In this document: positions 8,017 through 15,298 of the stretch, piece after piece
How positions within the stretch are numbered: position 1 is the stretch's first letter
How the letters are laid out: every line of letters starts with the position of its first letter
Origin: M55B120 sp964426155
GTDB lineage: Bacteria > Actinomycetota > Humimicrobiia > Humimicrobiales > Humimicrobiaceae
NCBI GenBank assembly: GCA_964426155.1
Contig: CAYROY010000084.1
Coordinates: forward strand, 1-18,883
DNA: 18,883 bases
Direction of reading: 5' to 3'
Notes under the pieces: generated by a model
The model's input: only the letters and a program-made list of their open reading frames with translations
What the model was told of the DNA's origin: nothing
Database searches by the model: none
Made by a program: the position numbers and the translations under genes

Positions 8017-9183
8017 ATGGAAAATTTTATTTTTGAAAATCCTACCAGGATAATTTTTGGAAAAGATACCCATAAATTTGTCGGTAAAGAGATTAAAAGA
8101 TACTCGGACAGGGTACTTTTACATTACGGTATGGGCAGCATAAAAAAGTCAGGGTTGTTTGACCAGATAATGCAGTCCCTAAAGGATGAGAAAATAGATT
8201 TCTTTGAGCTCGGCGGTGTAAAGCCAAACCCCGGGCTGGATCTTACCATTAAAGGATCACAGATCTGCAAAAAAGAAGGAATAGATTTTATCCTTGCAGC
8301 AGGAGGAGGAAGCGTTATTGATTCTGCCAAGGCTATTGCCCTGAATGTCCCGTATAAAGATGGGAATATGTGGGATTTTGTAACAGGCAGGGCGGCACCT
8401 GCCAGCGCACTTCCCGTGGGGGTGATACTTACCATACCTGCATCAGGCAGTGAATCAAGTGATGCTACAGTTATCACCAATGAGGAAAAGATGTTGAAAA
8501 AAGGTTATCACAGCGACCTGATCAGGCCTGTTTTTGCCATATTGAACCCCGAACTTGCTTTTACCCTTCCGGATAACCAGCTTGCAAGCGGAGCCGCAGA
8601 TATAATGGCACATGTAATGGAAAGATATTTTACCAGAAGTAAAAACGTCGATCTTACCGACAGGCTTTGCGAGGCTACCATGACCGCCGTTATGGAGAAT
8701 GCACCACTGGCGCTTAAGCACCGCAGAGATTACAATGCCGCCGCTGAGCTTATGTGGGCAGGAAACCTTGCGCATAACGGACTTTTAAGTACGGGAAGGA
8801 CAGGCGACTGGGGATCACATAAGATAGGCCATGAACTGAGCACTTGTTATGGGGTCCCGCATGGCTCTTCGCTCTCAATAGTATTTCCGGCATGGATAAA
8901 ATATGTATATAAAAGAGATATAGACATGTTTTACAAGTATTCAGTAAGAGTATTTGATGTAGACCCCTGTTTCGGAACGCGGGAGGATATAATAAACAAA
9001 GGTATTGAAAGACTTGTGTCATTTTACAAAAGCCTCGGTCTTCCCACATCACTGGGAGAAATTGGCGCAGGTAAGGAAAAGTTCAGGGAAATGGCAAAAA
9101 AGGCGACTCTTTACGGGCCAATAGGAAATTATATGAAGTTAGAGATGCAGGATGTGATCAATATATACAACCTTGCATTATAA
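8017..9183 (+). CDS. Iron-containing alcohol dehydrogenase, YqhD/BdhA-like
   Basis: This is a group III metal-dependent alcohol dehydrogenase of 388 residues, probably NAD(P)H-dependent and reducing aldehydes such as butyraldehyde to alcohols in the cytoplasm. The N-terminal dinucleotide-binding domain has MENFIFENPTRIIFGKDT and the GGGSVID loop (96-102). The helical C-terminal domain supplies the metal ligands: D195 and H199 in AADIMAHVMER, H268 in GDWGSHKIGHELS, and H282 in YGVPHGSSL. These motifs match the butanol dehydrogenase BdhA/YqhD subgroup rather than the lactaldehyde or glycerol dehydrogenase subgroups. The exact substrate cannot be read from sequence. The ATG follows only a weak AGG. 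The gene appears to be a single transcription unit followed by a hairpin, upstream of the folate genes. Confidence 0.88.
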   Translation: MENFIFENPTRIIFGKDTHKFVGKEIKRYSDRVLLHYGMGSIKKSGLFDQIMQSLKDEKIDFFELGGVKPNPGLDLTIKGSQICKKEGIDFILAAGGGSVIDSAKAIALNVPYKDGNMWDFVTGRAAPASALPVGVILTIPASGSESSDATVITNEEKMLKKGYHSDLIRPVFAILNPELAFTLPDNQLASGAADIMAHVMERYFTRSKNVDLTDRLCEATMTAVMENAPLALKHRRDYNAAAELMWAGNLAHNGLLSTGRTGDWGSHKIGHELSTCYGVPHGSSLSIVFPAWIKYVYKRDIDMFYKYSVRVFDVDPCFGTREDIINKGIERLVSFYKSLGLPTSLGEIGAGKEKFREMAKKATLYGPIGNYMKLEMQDVINIYNLAL

Positions 9184-9192
9184 ATAAAATAG

Positions 9193-9256
9193 TCAGGCCG
9201 GTTTTATGTATATGAGTTTTATGGATATCCGTCAGATTACCGGGGCCTGATAGTTT
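9193..9256 (+). terminator. Probable terminator after the alcohol dehydrogenase
   Basis: TCAGGCC (9193-9199) pairs with GGCCTGA (9244-9250), with an inner GGT/ACC extension and a 36-base loop, followed by TAGTTTT. It is strong in stem but has a short T-tract and a large loop, so it could also be a regulatory leader element for fhs. I do not see the THF riboswitch consensus in it. Confidence 0.5.
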
Positions 9257-9368
9257 TAAAAATATTTAATATGATAATTTTATTAAGATTTTAGAGATTT
9301 TTATAAATACGGGCGCGTTTCTTTTGGGTAAGCACGTCAGGTTATTAAGAACAAGAAAGGAGAAACAA

Positions 9369-11066
9369 GTGAAAAGCGACATTGAAATCGCACAGGCAGC
9401 AGAGATGAAGCATATAATGGAGATTGCGGAGTCGATAGGCCTGAGTGAAAAACACCTGGAGTTATATGGTAATTATAAGGCCAAGGTCAGTCTGGATGTA
9501 ATAGAGGATTTTAAAGACAGACCCGATGCAAAGTATGTTGATGTTACTGCTATAACTCCTACCCCTCTCGGCGAAGGCAAGACAGTAACCACTATAGGGC
9601 TTGCCATGGCCCTTAACAGGATTGGCAAAAAGACAGTGACCTGCATCAGGCAGCCTTCACTCGGACCTGTTTTCGGGATAAAGGGCGGTGCAGCCGGCGG
9701 CGGTTATTCTCAGGTCCTTCCCATGGAAGATTTTAACCTTCACCTTACCGGTGATAATCATGCAGTAAGCATTGCCCACAACCTTCTGGCTGCTTTTCTT
9801 GACACCCACATTATGAAGGGTAATGACCTGAATATCGATCCTTTTTCCATAACTCTTAACAGGGTTGTGGATGTCAGCGACAGGGCCCTGCGTAATATAA
9901 TAATAGGTCTGGGCGGTGAAGCCAACGGAATACCGAGAGAGACAGGATATGATATTACCGTAGCTTCAGAGGTGATGGCTATACTTGCGCTGACAACAGG
10001 CCTGAAAGATCTAAGGAAGAGGCTGGCAAGAATAGTCATAGGTTCTACCTATGACGGTAAACCTGTAACAGCCGAAGACCTTAAGGTCGCCGGTGCCATG
10101 ACAGTGCTTCTAAAAGATGCAATAAAACCAAATCTTCTTCAGACGATAGAGCACACACCCTGCTTTGTACATGCAGGCCCATTTGCAAATATTGCCCACG
10201 GCAACAGTTCAGTGCTTGCAGACCAGGTAGCCATAAAGCTGGGAGATTTTGTAGTAACAGAAAGCGGCTTTGGAGCAGACTGCGGAGCCGAAAAGTTCAT
10301 GAATATAAAATGCAGGAACAGCGGGCTTAAACCTGATGCGGTAGTGATAGTAGCCACGGTAAGGGCCCTTAAAATGCACGGCGGAGGTTTTGAGTTCGTG
10401 CCGGGCAAGGGTGTTGACAGGGACCTGATGGAAAAGGAAAACATAGAGGCTGTATCAAAAGGCTGTGAAAATCTTGAGAAGATGATAGAAAACATGAAGC
10501 TTTTCGGAGTGCCTGTAGTTGTTGCCTTAAATCATTTTGAATCTGACACTGATAAAGAAATGGATGTGATAAGGGAGAAGGCACTCGAAGCCGGAGCTGA
10601 AGATGCTGTGCTTAGCAAGGTATGGCTCGAAGGCGGAAGAGGCGGTATAGAACTGGCAGAAGCCGTAGCAAAAGCAGCAGAAAAACCTTCGGAATTTAAG
10701 TTCCTGTATCCTCTCGATTGGCCGATTAAAAAGAAAATAGAGACCATAGCAAAAGAGATATACGGTGCTGATGGTGTTGATTACTCACAGGAAGCTAATA
10801 AGAAAATAGACATTTATACAAAACAGGGATTTGACAAACTGCCTATATGCATGGCCAAAACGCACCTGTCTCTATCCCACGACCCGGATCTTAAGGGTAG
10901 GCCGACCGGCTTTACAGTGCCCATAAGGGACGTAAGGGCCTCTGTCGGTGCGGGATTTCTTTATCCGCTGCTGGGACAGATGAGGACGATGCCGGGTCTT
11001 CCCAAGGAGCCCGCCGGGAATAAAGTGGATATAGATGAAAATGGGAATATTGTTGGTTTGTTCTAA
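9369..11066 (+). CDS. fhs: Formate-tetrahydrofolate ligase
   Basis: This enzyme (formyl-THF synthetase) makes 10-formyl-THF from formate, THF and ATP, the entry step of the methyl branch of the Wood-Ljungdahl pathway and also used in purine and formylmethionine supply. The 565-residue product has the nucleotide-binding TPTPLGEGKT (63-72), the GGAAGGGYSQV loop (107-116), DFNLHLTGDNHAV (121-133) and HGNSSVLAD further on, all family hallmarks. Length fits the usual 555-560. The open frame extends to a TTG at 9324, but AAAGGAG at 9356-9362 stands six bases before the GTG at 9369, and the resulting N-terminus KSDIEIAQAAEMKHI matches homologues. It precedes folD by 121 bases, and together they interconvert formate and methylene-THF. 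Confidence 0.97.
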   Translation: MKSDIEIAQAAEMKHIMEIAESIGLSEKHLELYGNYKAKVSLDVIEDFKDRPDAKYVDVTAITPTPLGEGKTVTTIGLAMALNRIGKKTVTCIRQPSLGPVFGIKGGAAGGGYSQVLPMEDFNLHLTGDNHAVSIAHNLLAAFLDTHIMKGNDLNIDPFSITLNRVVDVSDRALRNIIIGLGGEANGIPRETGYDITVASEVMAILALTTGLKDLRKRLARIVIGSTYDGKPVTAEDLKVAGAMTVLLKDAIKPNLLQTIEHTPCFVHAGPFANIAHGNSSVLADQVAIKLGDFVVTESGFGADCGAEKFMNIKCRNSGLKPDAVVIVATVRALKMHGGGFEFVPGKGVDRDLMEKENIEAVSKGCENLEKMIENMKLFGVPVVVALNHFESDTDKEMDVIREKALEAGAEDAVLSKVWLEGGRGGIELAEAVAKAAEKPSEFKFLYPLDWPIKKKIETIAKEIYGADGVDYSQEANKKIDIYTKQGFDKLPICMAKTHLSLSHDPDLKGRPTGFTVPIRDVRASVGAGFLYPLLGQMRTMPGLPKEPAGNKVDIDENGNIVGLF

Positions 11067-11125
11067 ATTGTAACAAATACTACATATTTTTTTCATATTA
11101 TGGCATAATTTTAAAAAATTATTAA

Positions 11126-11172
11126 TTTTAACAGGCTGCAGGACGATTAAAAATTTCTGCAGCCTGTTAAAA
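11126..11172. repeat. Perfect 16-bp inverted repeat between fhs and folD
   Basis: The arm TTTTAACAGGCTGCAG (11126-11141) is exactly complementary to CTGCAGCCTGTTAAAA (11157-11172), with a 15-base loop. T residues precede and A residues follow the stem, the reverse of a terminator, so it is not an ordinary rho-independent terminator on either strand. It ends 15 bases before the folD GTG and close to its ribosome-binding site. Confidence 0.8.
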
Positions 11173-11187
11173 ATATTATAAAAGGGG

Positions 11188-12108
11188 GTGGATGAAATCG
11201 CAGAATTAATAAGCGGACCTGAAATAGCCAGAGAAATTAAGGATGAGGTAGCCTCGGAAGTAGCTGAAATCGTAAGACAAAAAGGAATTAGACCGGGGCT
11301 TACTGTTATTCTGGTGGGCGAAGATCCTGCATCAAAGGTCTATGTAAGAAACAAGCAGCTGGGCTGCGAGGAAGTTGGAATAAAATCCGAGGCTATAAAA
11401 ATGCCTGGTAGTATATCAACAGAAGATATATTAAAAGAGATCGACCGGCTTAATTACGATACAAATGTACACGGTATACTTGTTCAGCTCCCCCTGCCCC
11501 CACAGGTTGAAAAAAACAGGGTTCTGGAAGCAATCTTCCCGGAAAAGGATGTAGACGGATTTCATCCTATGAGTATGGGTAGATTACTGGCCGGCGAAGA
11601 CTGCCTTGTACCTGCAACACCTTCCGGCATAATCGAGATGCTTAAAAGAAAGAATATAGCAATCAAAGGCAAAGAGGTCACCATAGTCGGAAGGAGCGTT
11701 ATCGTCGGTAAACCTGTTGCTGTACTGCTTATAAATGAATCCGCAACTGTGACAGTCTGCCATACAAAGACAAGGGACATGGCCGAGCATACAAGGAATG
11801 CTGAAATTCTTGTAGTGTCAGCCGGCAGGCCGAATCTTATCAAGGGCGATATGGTAAGCAAGGGTGCAGTGGTAATAGATGTAGGTATAAACAGGATAAC
11901 AAAAGAAGAAGCTGATGAGAGGCTCCTTAAATGGAGGAAGAAAGATTTCGACAAAAAGGGTTCGACACTTATAGGCGATGTAGACTTTCAGGAAGTCGAG
12001 CCAAAAGCAAGTTATATAACACCTGTCCCGGGAGGTGTGGGGCCAATGACAATAGCAATGCTGTTAAAAAACACCATGAAAGCTGCCAGGATGCAGATGG
12101 GGTCTTAA
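11188..12108 (+). CDS. folD: Methylene-THF dehydrogenase/methenyl-THF cyclohydrolase
   Basis: FolD is bifunctional: it oxidises 5,10-methylene-THF with NAD(P) and hydrolyses methenyl-THF to 10-formyl-THF; in the Wood-Ljungdahl direction it runs in reverse. The product (306 residues from the GTG) has the catalytic-domain motif VYVRNKQLGCEEVGI with Tyr52 and Lys56, then GILVQLPLPPQV, PEKDVDGFHP, PATPSGIIEML, the Rossmann motif TIVGRSVIVGKPVAVLL and the C-terminal TPVPGGVGPMTIAML. Length is close to the usual 280-300. The start is ambiguous: the GTG at 11188 overlaps the only Shine-Dalgarno-like sequence (AGGGGGTG, 11183-11190), whereas an ATC at 11197 is well spaced from it and would give an N-terminus (M)AELISGPEIAREI that aligns with homologues. 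Downstream it converges with the BlaI-type gene. Confidence 0.96.
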   Translation: MDEIAELISGPEIAREIKDEVASEVAEIVRQKGIRPGLTVILVGEDPASKVYVRNKQLGCEEVGIKSEAIKMPGSISTEDILKEIDRLNYDTNVHGILVQLPLPPQVEKNRVLEAIFPEKDVDGFHPMSMGRLLAGEDCLVPATPSGIIEMLKRKNIAIKGKEVTIVGRSVIVGKPVAVLLINESATVTVCHTKTRDMAEHTRNAEILVVSAGRPNLIKGDMVSKGAVVIDVGINRITKEEADERLLKWRKKDFDKKGSTLIGDVDFQEVEPKASYITPVPGGVGPMTIAMLLKNTMKAARMQMGS

Positions 12109-12123
12109 ATCAAATGGTTGCAG

Positions 12124-12161
12124 AAAAAAATAGACAGACCCTTTTCAGGATCTGTCTATTT
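12124..12161 (-). terminator. Bidirectional terminator between folD and the blaI-like gene
   Basis: AAATAGACAGA (12128-12138) pairs with TCTGTCTATTT (12151-12161), 11 base pairs. On the minus strand the stem is followed by seven T residues; on the plus strand by TATTTC. The last codons and stop of the minus-strand gene are inside the stem. It separates convergent transcripts. Confidence 0.8.
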
Positions 12162-12579
12162 CACCCATAAGCTTTTCTACTCCCTTTTTTGTAAGGTTTT
12201 TGGGATCGGACAGGTATTCAGATACCATTCTACTTGTACTTTCATCAAGAAGCTTATCCGAGACTGATTTAATTATGCTTTTTGAAAGTTCTTTATTATC
12301 AACTGCTGCCGTGTATATGTATGTTTTTGCCGATTTATTCTGTTTTAACAAGTTTTTATCAGCAAGGGTTGTCATTGTAGACATAACAGTTGTATAGGGT
12401 ATAAAATCACTTTCCTTATCCGCGATTTCTTTTTTCAGCATTGTCTCATGGACTTCACGCACCGTAACTTTACCTTTTTCCCAGACAATCTTCATTATTT
12501 CAGCTTCAAGATTGCTTATGCTGTTCAGTCCGTTTATACCTATTTCTTCAGATTTTTTCTTCCCTGTTGCTTTTGCCAT
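12145..12579 (-). CDS. BlaI/MecI/CopY-family winged-helix repressor
   Basis: The 144-residue product belongs to the penicillinase repressor family (PF03965). After a Lys-rich N-terminus, residues about 18-85 form the winged helix, with ISNLEAEIMKIVWEKGKVTV, then REVHETML and the recognition-helix region YTTVMSTMTTLADKNLL. The C-terminal half (about 95-144) provides dimerisation helices. Family members repress beta-lactamase, copper ATPase or other genes and are inactivated by proteolysis or metal binding. No BlaR1-type sensor protease, beta-lactamase or copper gene lies in the window, so its target is unknown. The ATG at 12579 is chosen over a GTG at 12588 because AGGTGAG overlaps that GTG and stands four bases from the ATG. 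A promoter and a palindrome lie upstream, consistent with autoregulation. Confidence 0.88.
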   Translation of the reverse strand: MAKATGKKKSEEIGINGLNSISNLEAEIMKIVWEKGKVTVREVHETMLKKEIADKESDFIPYTTVMSTMTTLADKNLLKQNKSAKTYIYTAAVDNKELSKSIIKSVSDKLLDESTSRMVSEYLSDPKNLTKKGVEKLMGEIDRS

Positions 12580-12642
12580 ATTACTCACCTGCTTTCTGAA
12601 TAATATTTTGGTTACAATTTTAAGAACAAACTGGCTAATCTA

Positions 12643-12657
12643 TACTATTTGTTAGTA
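12643..12657. promoter_or_regulatory. Candidate repressor operator upstream of the blaI-like gene
   Basis: TACTATTTGTTAGTA has TACTA/TAGTA arms around five bases. It lies in the leader just downstream of the -10 box of the BlaI-like gene. BlaI/MecI operators contain TACA/TGTA half sites, so this is similar in style but not identical. Autoregulation is inferred. Confidence 0.4.
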
Positions 12658-12682
12658 AAAATTAAATCGACCCCTTGTTTAT

Positions 12683-12710
12683 ATTATACAACAATATTTT
12701 TGTTTATCAA
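12683..12710 (-). promoter_or_regulatory. Sigma-70-type promoter of the blaI-like gene
   Basis: On the minus strand TTGATA (12705-12710) and TATAAT (12683-12688) are separated by 16 bases. The predicted transcript starts near 12676, about 97 bases before the ATG, and includes the palindrome at 12643-12657. Confidence 0.6.
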
Positions 12711-12913
12711 AATCAAGAAACCAAAAATTTATTAAAAAATTATTGAATGATATATAACAATTATGTGGTTGTTTTAACATATATATGTAATATTTAATTT
12801 TTTTTCAAGTGTCTTAAAAGCGGAAAAAATGTCTTATTGGATTAATTGGCCCTTTTAATTTTTTATTAGAGGCCGCGCTACAGCAATGCATCAATAGGGG
12901 TGGTTTTCAAGTA

Positions 12914-12922
12914 TGTTATAAT
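12914..12922 (+). promoter_or_regulatory. Extended -10 promoter upstream of the corrinoid-activator gene
   Basis: TGTTATAAT is the same nine-base extended -10 element seen before murJ. No -35 is evident. Transcription would start near 12929 and produce a leader of about 245 bases before the next large gene. The rest of the 12580-13173 gap is AT-rich, with no further gene that I can support apart from a possible 32-codon ORF. Confidence 0.5.
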
Positions 12923-12928
12923 ATAATA

Positions 12929-13027
12929 ATGGCTGTCAGGCACTTTGTCATTAAGGCAGGGATCTTTTTAACAGAATGGATATTTAATGGCATGGTCCCT
13001 GGTTATGGAATGATCCAAATATCATGA
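12929..13027 (+). CDS. Possible 32-residue small ORF in the leader
   Basis: An ATG at the predicted transcription start opens a 32-codon frame (MAVRHFVIKAGIFLTEWIFN then GMVPGYGMIQIS). The peptide has a hydrophobic middle. There is no Shine-Dalgarno sequence, so translation would have to be leaderless. No homology is claimed. It may be a leader peptide, a gene remnant or chance. Confidence 0.2.
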   Translation: MAVRHFVIKAGIFLTEWIFNGMVPGYGMIQIS

Positions 13028-13173
13028 TAAGAGGAATACATTTTAGCTGTTAGTGTAAGCAAATATATGTAAGTATATGCTTTTTAAAAATGAATAATTA
13101 TTATAATATTAACCATTAAGCTAAATGGAAATTTAATAAAATATAGACCTGGTCTGGAGGAAGTTTTAAAAAA

Positions 13174-15084
13174 ATGAATGAGAAAAAAGTGCAGAAGAAG
13201 ATCACGATAGACGTGGAGCCCATAGGAAAGAGAATATTGCTTGAGAAGCCTACAAACGGGCTGGAGGCTATAGTGGGAGCAGGCATAGGCATAAAGACAG
13301 TCTGCGGCGGACATGGCGAATGCGGAAAGTGCCGCATAATAATAATGGATAAAAATATAAAACCTCCCAATAGCAGCGAAGAGAAATGGCTCAGCAAAAG
13401 CGAGATAGATAACGGCGTAAGGCTTTCATGCCAGCAGGTATTCGACAGGGACATGAAAATATATATACCCGAGTCTTCACTGCGGGAAGAACAGAAACTC
13501 CAGGTAAAAGGGATAGAGAAAGAATTTGAAATAGATCCGCCTGTGAAAAAATATCACCTTAAACTAAAAAGATCGACACTGGAGGAACCCGAATCAGATC
13601 TGGGTCAGATAAAGAGGGTTATGAAATCCGAATATAATGTCCTCATAAAGGATATTGATTTTGATGTCTTAAAGATGATGCCGGATGTCATACGAAAGAA
13701 TTCCTGGGACATTACAATTGCTTTGAGGAATGGAGAGATGATAAGTATCGAGGGCGGTGATAGTACAGAAAGGTCTTACGGCATCGCAATTGACCTGGGG
13801 ACCACAAAGATCGCCCTGTTCCTTATGGACCTTAATAATGGCAAAACACTGGACAGTAAAGGAATAATGAATCCCCAGATAAGCTTCGGGGAAGATGTGA
13901 TGAGCAGGATTAATTTCGCAATGCAGGACCCCGAAAGTCTTGATAAGATACAGGGGGTGGTCGTTGAAGGGATCAGAGCAGGAGTAAAGAAACTTTGCTC
14001 GAAAAACAAAATAAAGACTTCCGAACTTCTTGAGATGACAATTGTTGGAAATACTGCAATGCACCACCTGCTGCTCGGCTTTCCAGTAAGACATCTTGGT
14101 CTTTCCCCGTTTGTCACACTGGCAGAAGACCCGGTTTCTGTAAAAGCAAAAGAGATTAAAATAGATATGGCTCCAGGCGCATACGTATACGTACCCCCGC
14201 CAATAGCAGGTTTTGTGGGTTCTGACCATCTTGCAATGATACTATCCACAGGTATTGACGGCATGAAGGGAAATTATCTCGGATTGGATATAGGTACAAA
14301 TACAGAGATTGCCCTTGTTAAAGACGGTAAAATAACCAGTGTTTCCACAGCATCGGGTCCTGCTTTTGAAGGGGCACAGATAAAATACGGTATGAGAGCT
14401 GCTCCAGGGGCAATAGAAGGTGTAGTAATAGATGAAAAAACATTTGTCCCTACGGTTCAGACTATTAACGACAAACCTGCTGTCGGTATTTGCGGTTCGG
14501 GGATACTTGATTCAGTAGCAGAGCTTTTAAGGACCGGCCTTATAAACGAGAGGGGCAAATTCGACAAAGACAGCAAGTACCTGTGCAGGGATGAAAAAGA
14601 TGAATATCAATTTATTCTGGCACATTCGGGAGACGGTAACGGAAAAGAGGCCCCGGATAACAAAGGAGAAAAGAAGGAATCAGATAAACTGCTATGTGAC
14701 GATGGCGTCATAACCATAACGCAGAAGGATGTTGTGGAGATACAGCTGGCAAAAGGTGCAATAAGGACAGGAATTGATATACTTCTTGAAAATGCAAATA
14801 TAGATTTCAAAGATATAGACGGCATAATAATAGCAGGAGCATTTGGCTCATACATAGATCCAAAAAATGTTATGAATATCGGGATGTTTCCGATGGTAGG
14901 GATTGATAAAATTTCCCAGGTGGGAAATGCAGCAGGAGTGGGGTCCAGGATGATATTGCTTTCAAATGGCCAGAGGAAAAAAGCTGAAGATATAGCCAGA
15001 AAGACAAAATATCTGGAGCTTACTGTATTCCCGACTTTTGCAGACCATTTTGTAACAGCGATGCAGCTTCCTAAACCAAAGTAA
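13174..15084 (+). CDS. [2Fe-2S]/ASKHA-domain protein, RACo-like reductive activator of corrinoid proteins
   Basis: Proteins of this architecture use ATP to drive low-potential reduction of inactive Co(II) corrinoid proteins, for example in the Wood-Ljungdahl pathway or methoxyl/methylamine methyltransferase systems. The 636-residue product starts with a plant-type ferredoxin domain whose cluster cysteines are C44, C50, C53 (CGGHGECGKC) and C86 (RLSCQQV). A linker domain follows (about 95-200). The ASKHA/DUF4445 domain begins with the phosphate-1 motif AIDLGTTKIAL (205-215) and continues with VGNTAMHHLLLG, GLDIGTNTEIAL, SGPAFEGAQIKYGMRAAPGA, CGSGILDSVAELL and IDGIIIAGAFGSYID. A charged, low-complexity insertion (about 484-508) interrupts the ASKHA region. 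GGAGG lies 13 bases before the ATG, a rather long spacing. Its corrinoid partner is not in the window; fhs and folD nearby support the assignment to methyl metabolism. Confidence 0.88.
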   Translation: MNEKKVQKKITIDVEPIGKRILLEKPTNGLEAIVGAGIGIKTVCGGHGECGKCRIIIMDKNIKPPNSSEEKWLSKSEIDNGVRLSCQQVFDRDMKIYIPESSLREEQKLQVKGIEKEFEIDPPVKKYHLKLKRSTLEEPESDLGQIKRVMKSEYNVLIKDIDFDVLKMMPDVIRKNSWDITIALRNGEMISIEGGDSTERSYGIAIDLGTTKIALFLMDLNNGKTLDSKGIMNPQISFGEDVMSRINFAMQDPESLDKIQGVVVEGIRAGVKKLCSKNKIKTSELLEMTIVGNTAMHHLLLGFPVRHLGLSPFVTLAEDPVSVKAKEIKIDMAPGAYVYVPPPIAGFVGSDHLAMILSTGIDGMKGNYLGLDIGTNTEIALVKDGKITSVSTASGPAFEGAQIKYGMRAAPGAIEGVVIDEKTFVPTVQTINDKPAVGICGSGILDSVAELLRTGLINERGKFDKDSKYLCRDEKDEYQFILAHSGDGNGKEAPDNKGEKKESDKLLCDDGVITITQKDVVEIQLAKGAIRTGIDILLENANIDFKDIDGIIIAGAFGSYIDPKNVMNIGMFPMVGIDKISQVGNAAGVGSRMILLSNGQRKKAEDIARKTKYLELTVFPTFADHFVTAMQLPKPK

Positions 15085-15121
15085 AAAAATAGCTTTGAAA
15101 AACAGCCGTACTTCTCTGGCT

Positions 15122-15138
15122 TATAGCATTATGCTATA
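15122..15138. promoter_or_regulatory. 17-bp perfect palindrome, candidate operator
   Basis: TATAGCATTATGCTATA is symmetric around one base with eight-base arms. It lies in the 214-base gap between the ASKHA gene and the solute-binding lipoprotein gene. With a one-base loop it cannot form a normal RNA hairpin, so a dimeric DNA-binding protein is the likelier reader, if it is functional. Confidence 0.35.
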
Positions 15139-15298
15139 GTATAGAGTAGAAATATTTTATGCATATAGTAAAATATACATAAATATAAAAAACCTTGAAA
15201 TATTTATTTTTTTCAATACAATGTAAATACCCCTGAGAGGTTATATAGAATAAAAAGATATCTCGGGAAATTAATATATAATTTCAGAGGACAGAAAA

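Noticed and set aside
8013..8018. TATAAT overlapping the alcohol dehydrogenase ATG
   Set aside because: There is no -35 at a suitable distance, and a start point would fall inside the coding sequence, so it is unlikely to be this gene's promoter.
9184..9368. Tetrahydrofolate riboswitch upstream of fhs
   Set aside because: The folate context prompted the search, but the hairpin here does not show the conserved THF aptamer segments that I know; it is better read as a terminator.
12865..12873. ATTAGAGGC, identical to the 5' edge of both riboswitches
   Set aside because: No downstream GGACGC loop or GTAGCGTAACC segment follows; only the short edge sequence matches.
12848..12874. GGCC...GGCC possible hairpin
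   Set aside because: Only four pairs with a long AU-rich loop; not convincing as a terminator or regulatory element.
13145..13155. AGACCTGGTCT palindrome before the corrinoid-activator Shine-Dalgarno site
   Set aside because: Arms of only five bases with a single-base centre are expected by chance; it is mentioned within the leader finding but not called as an operator.
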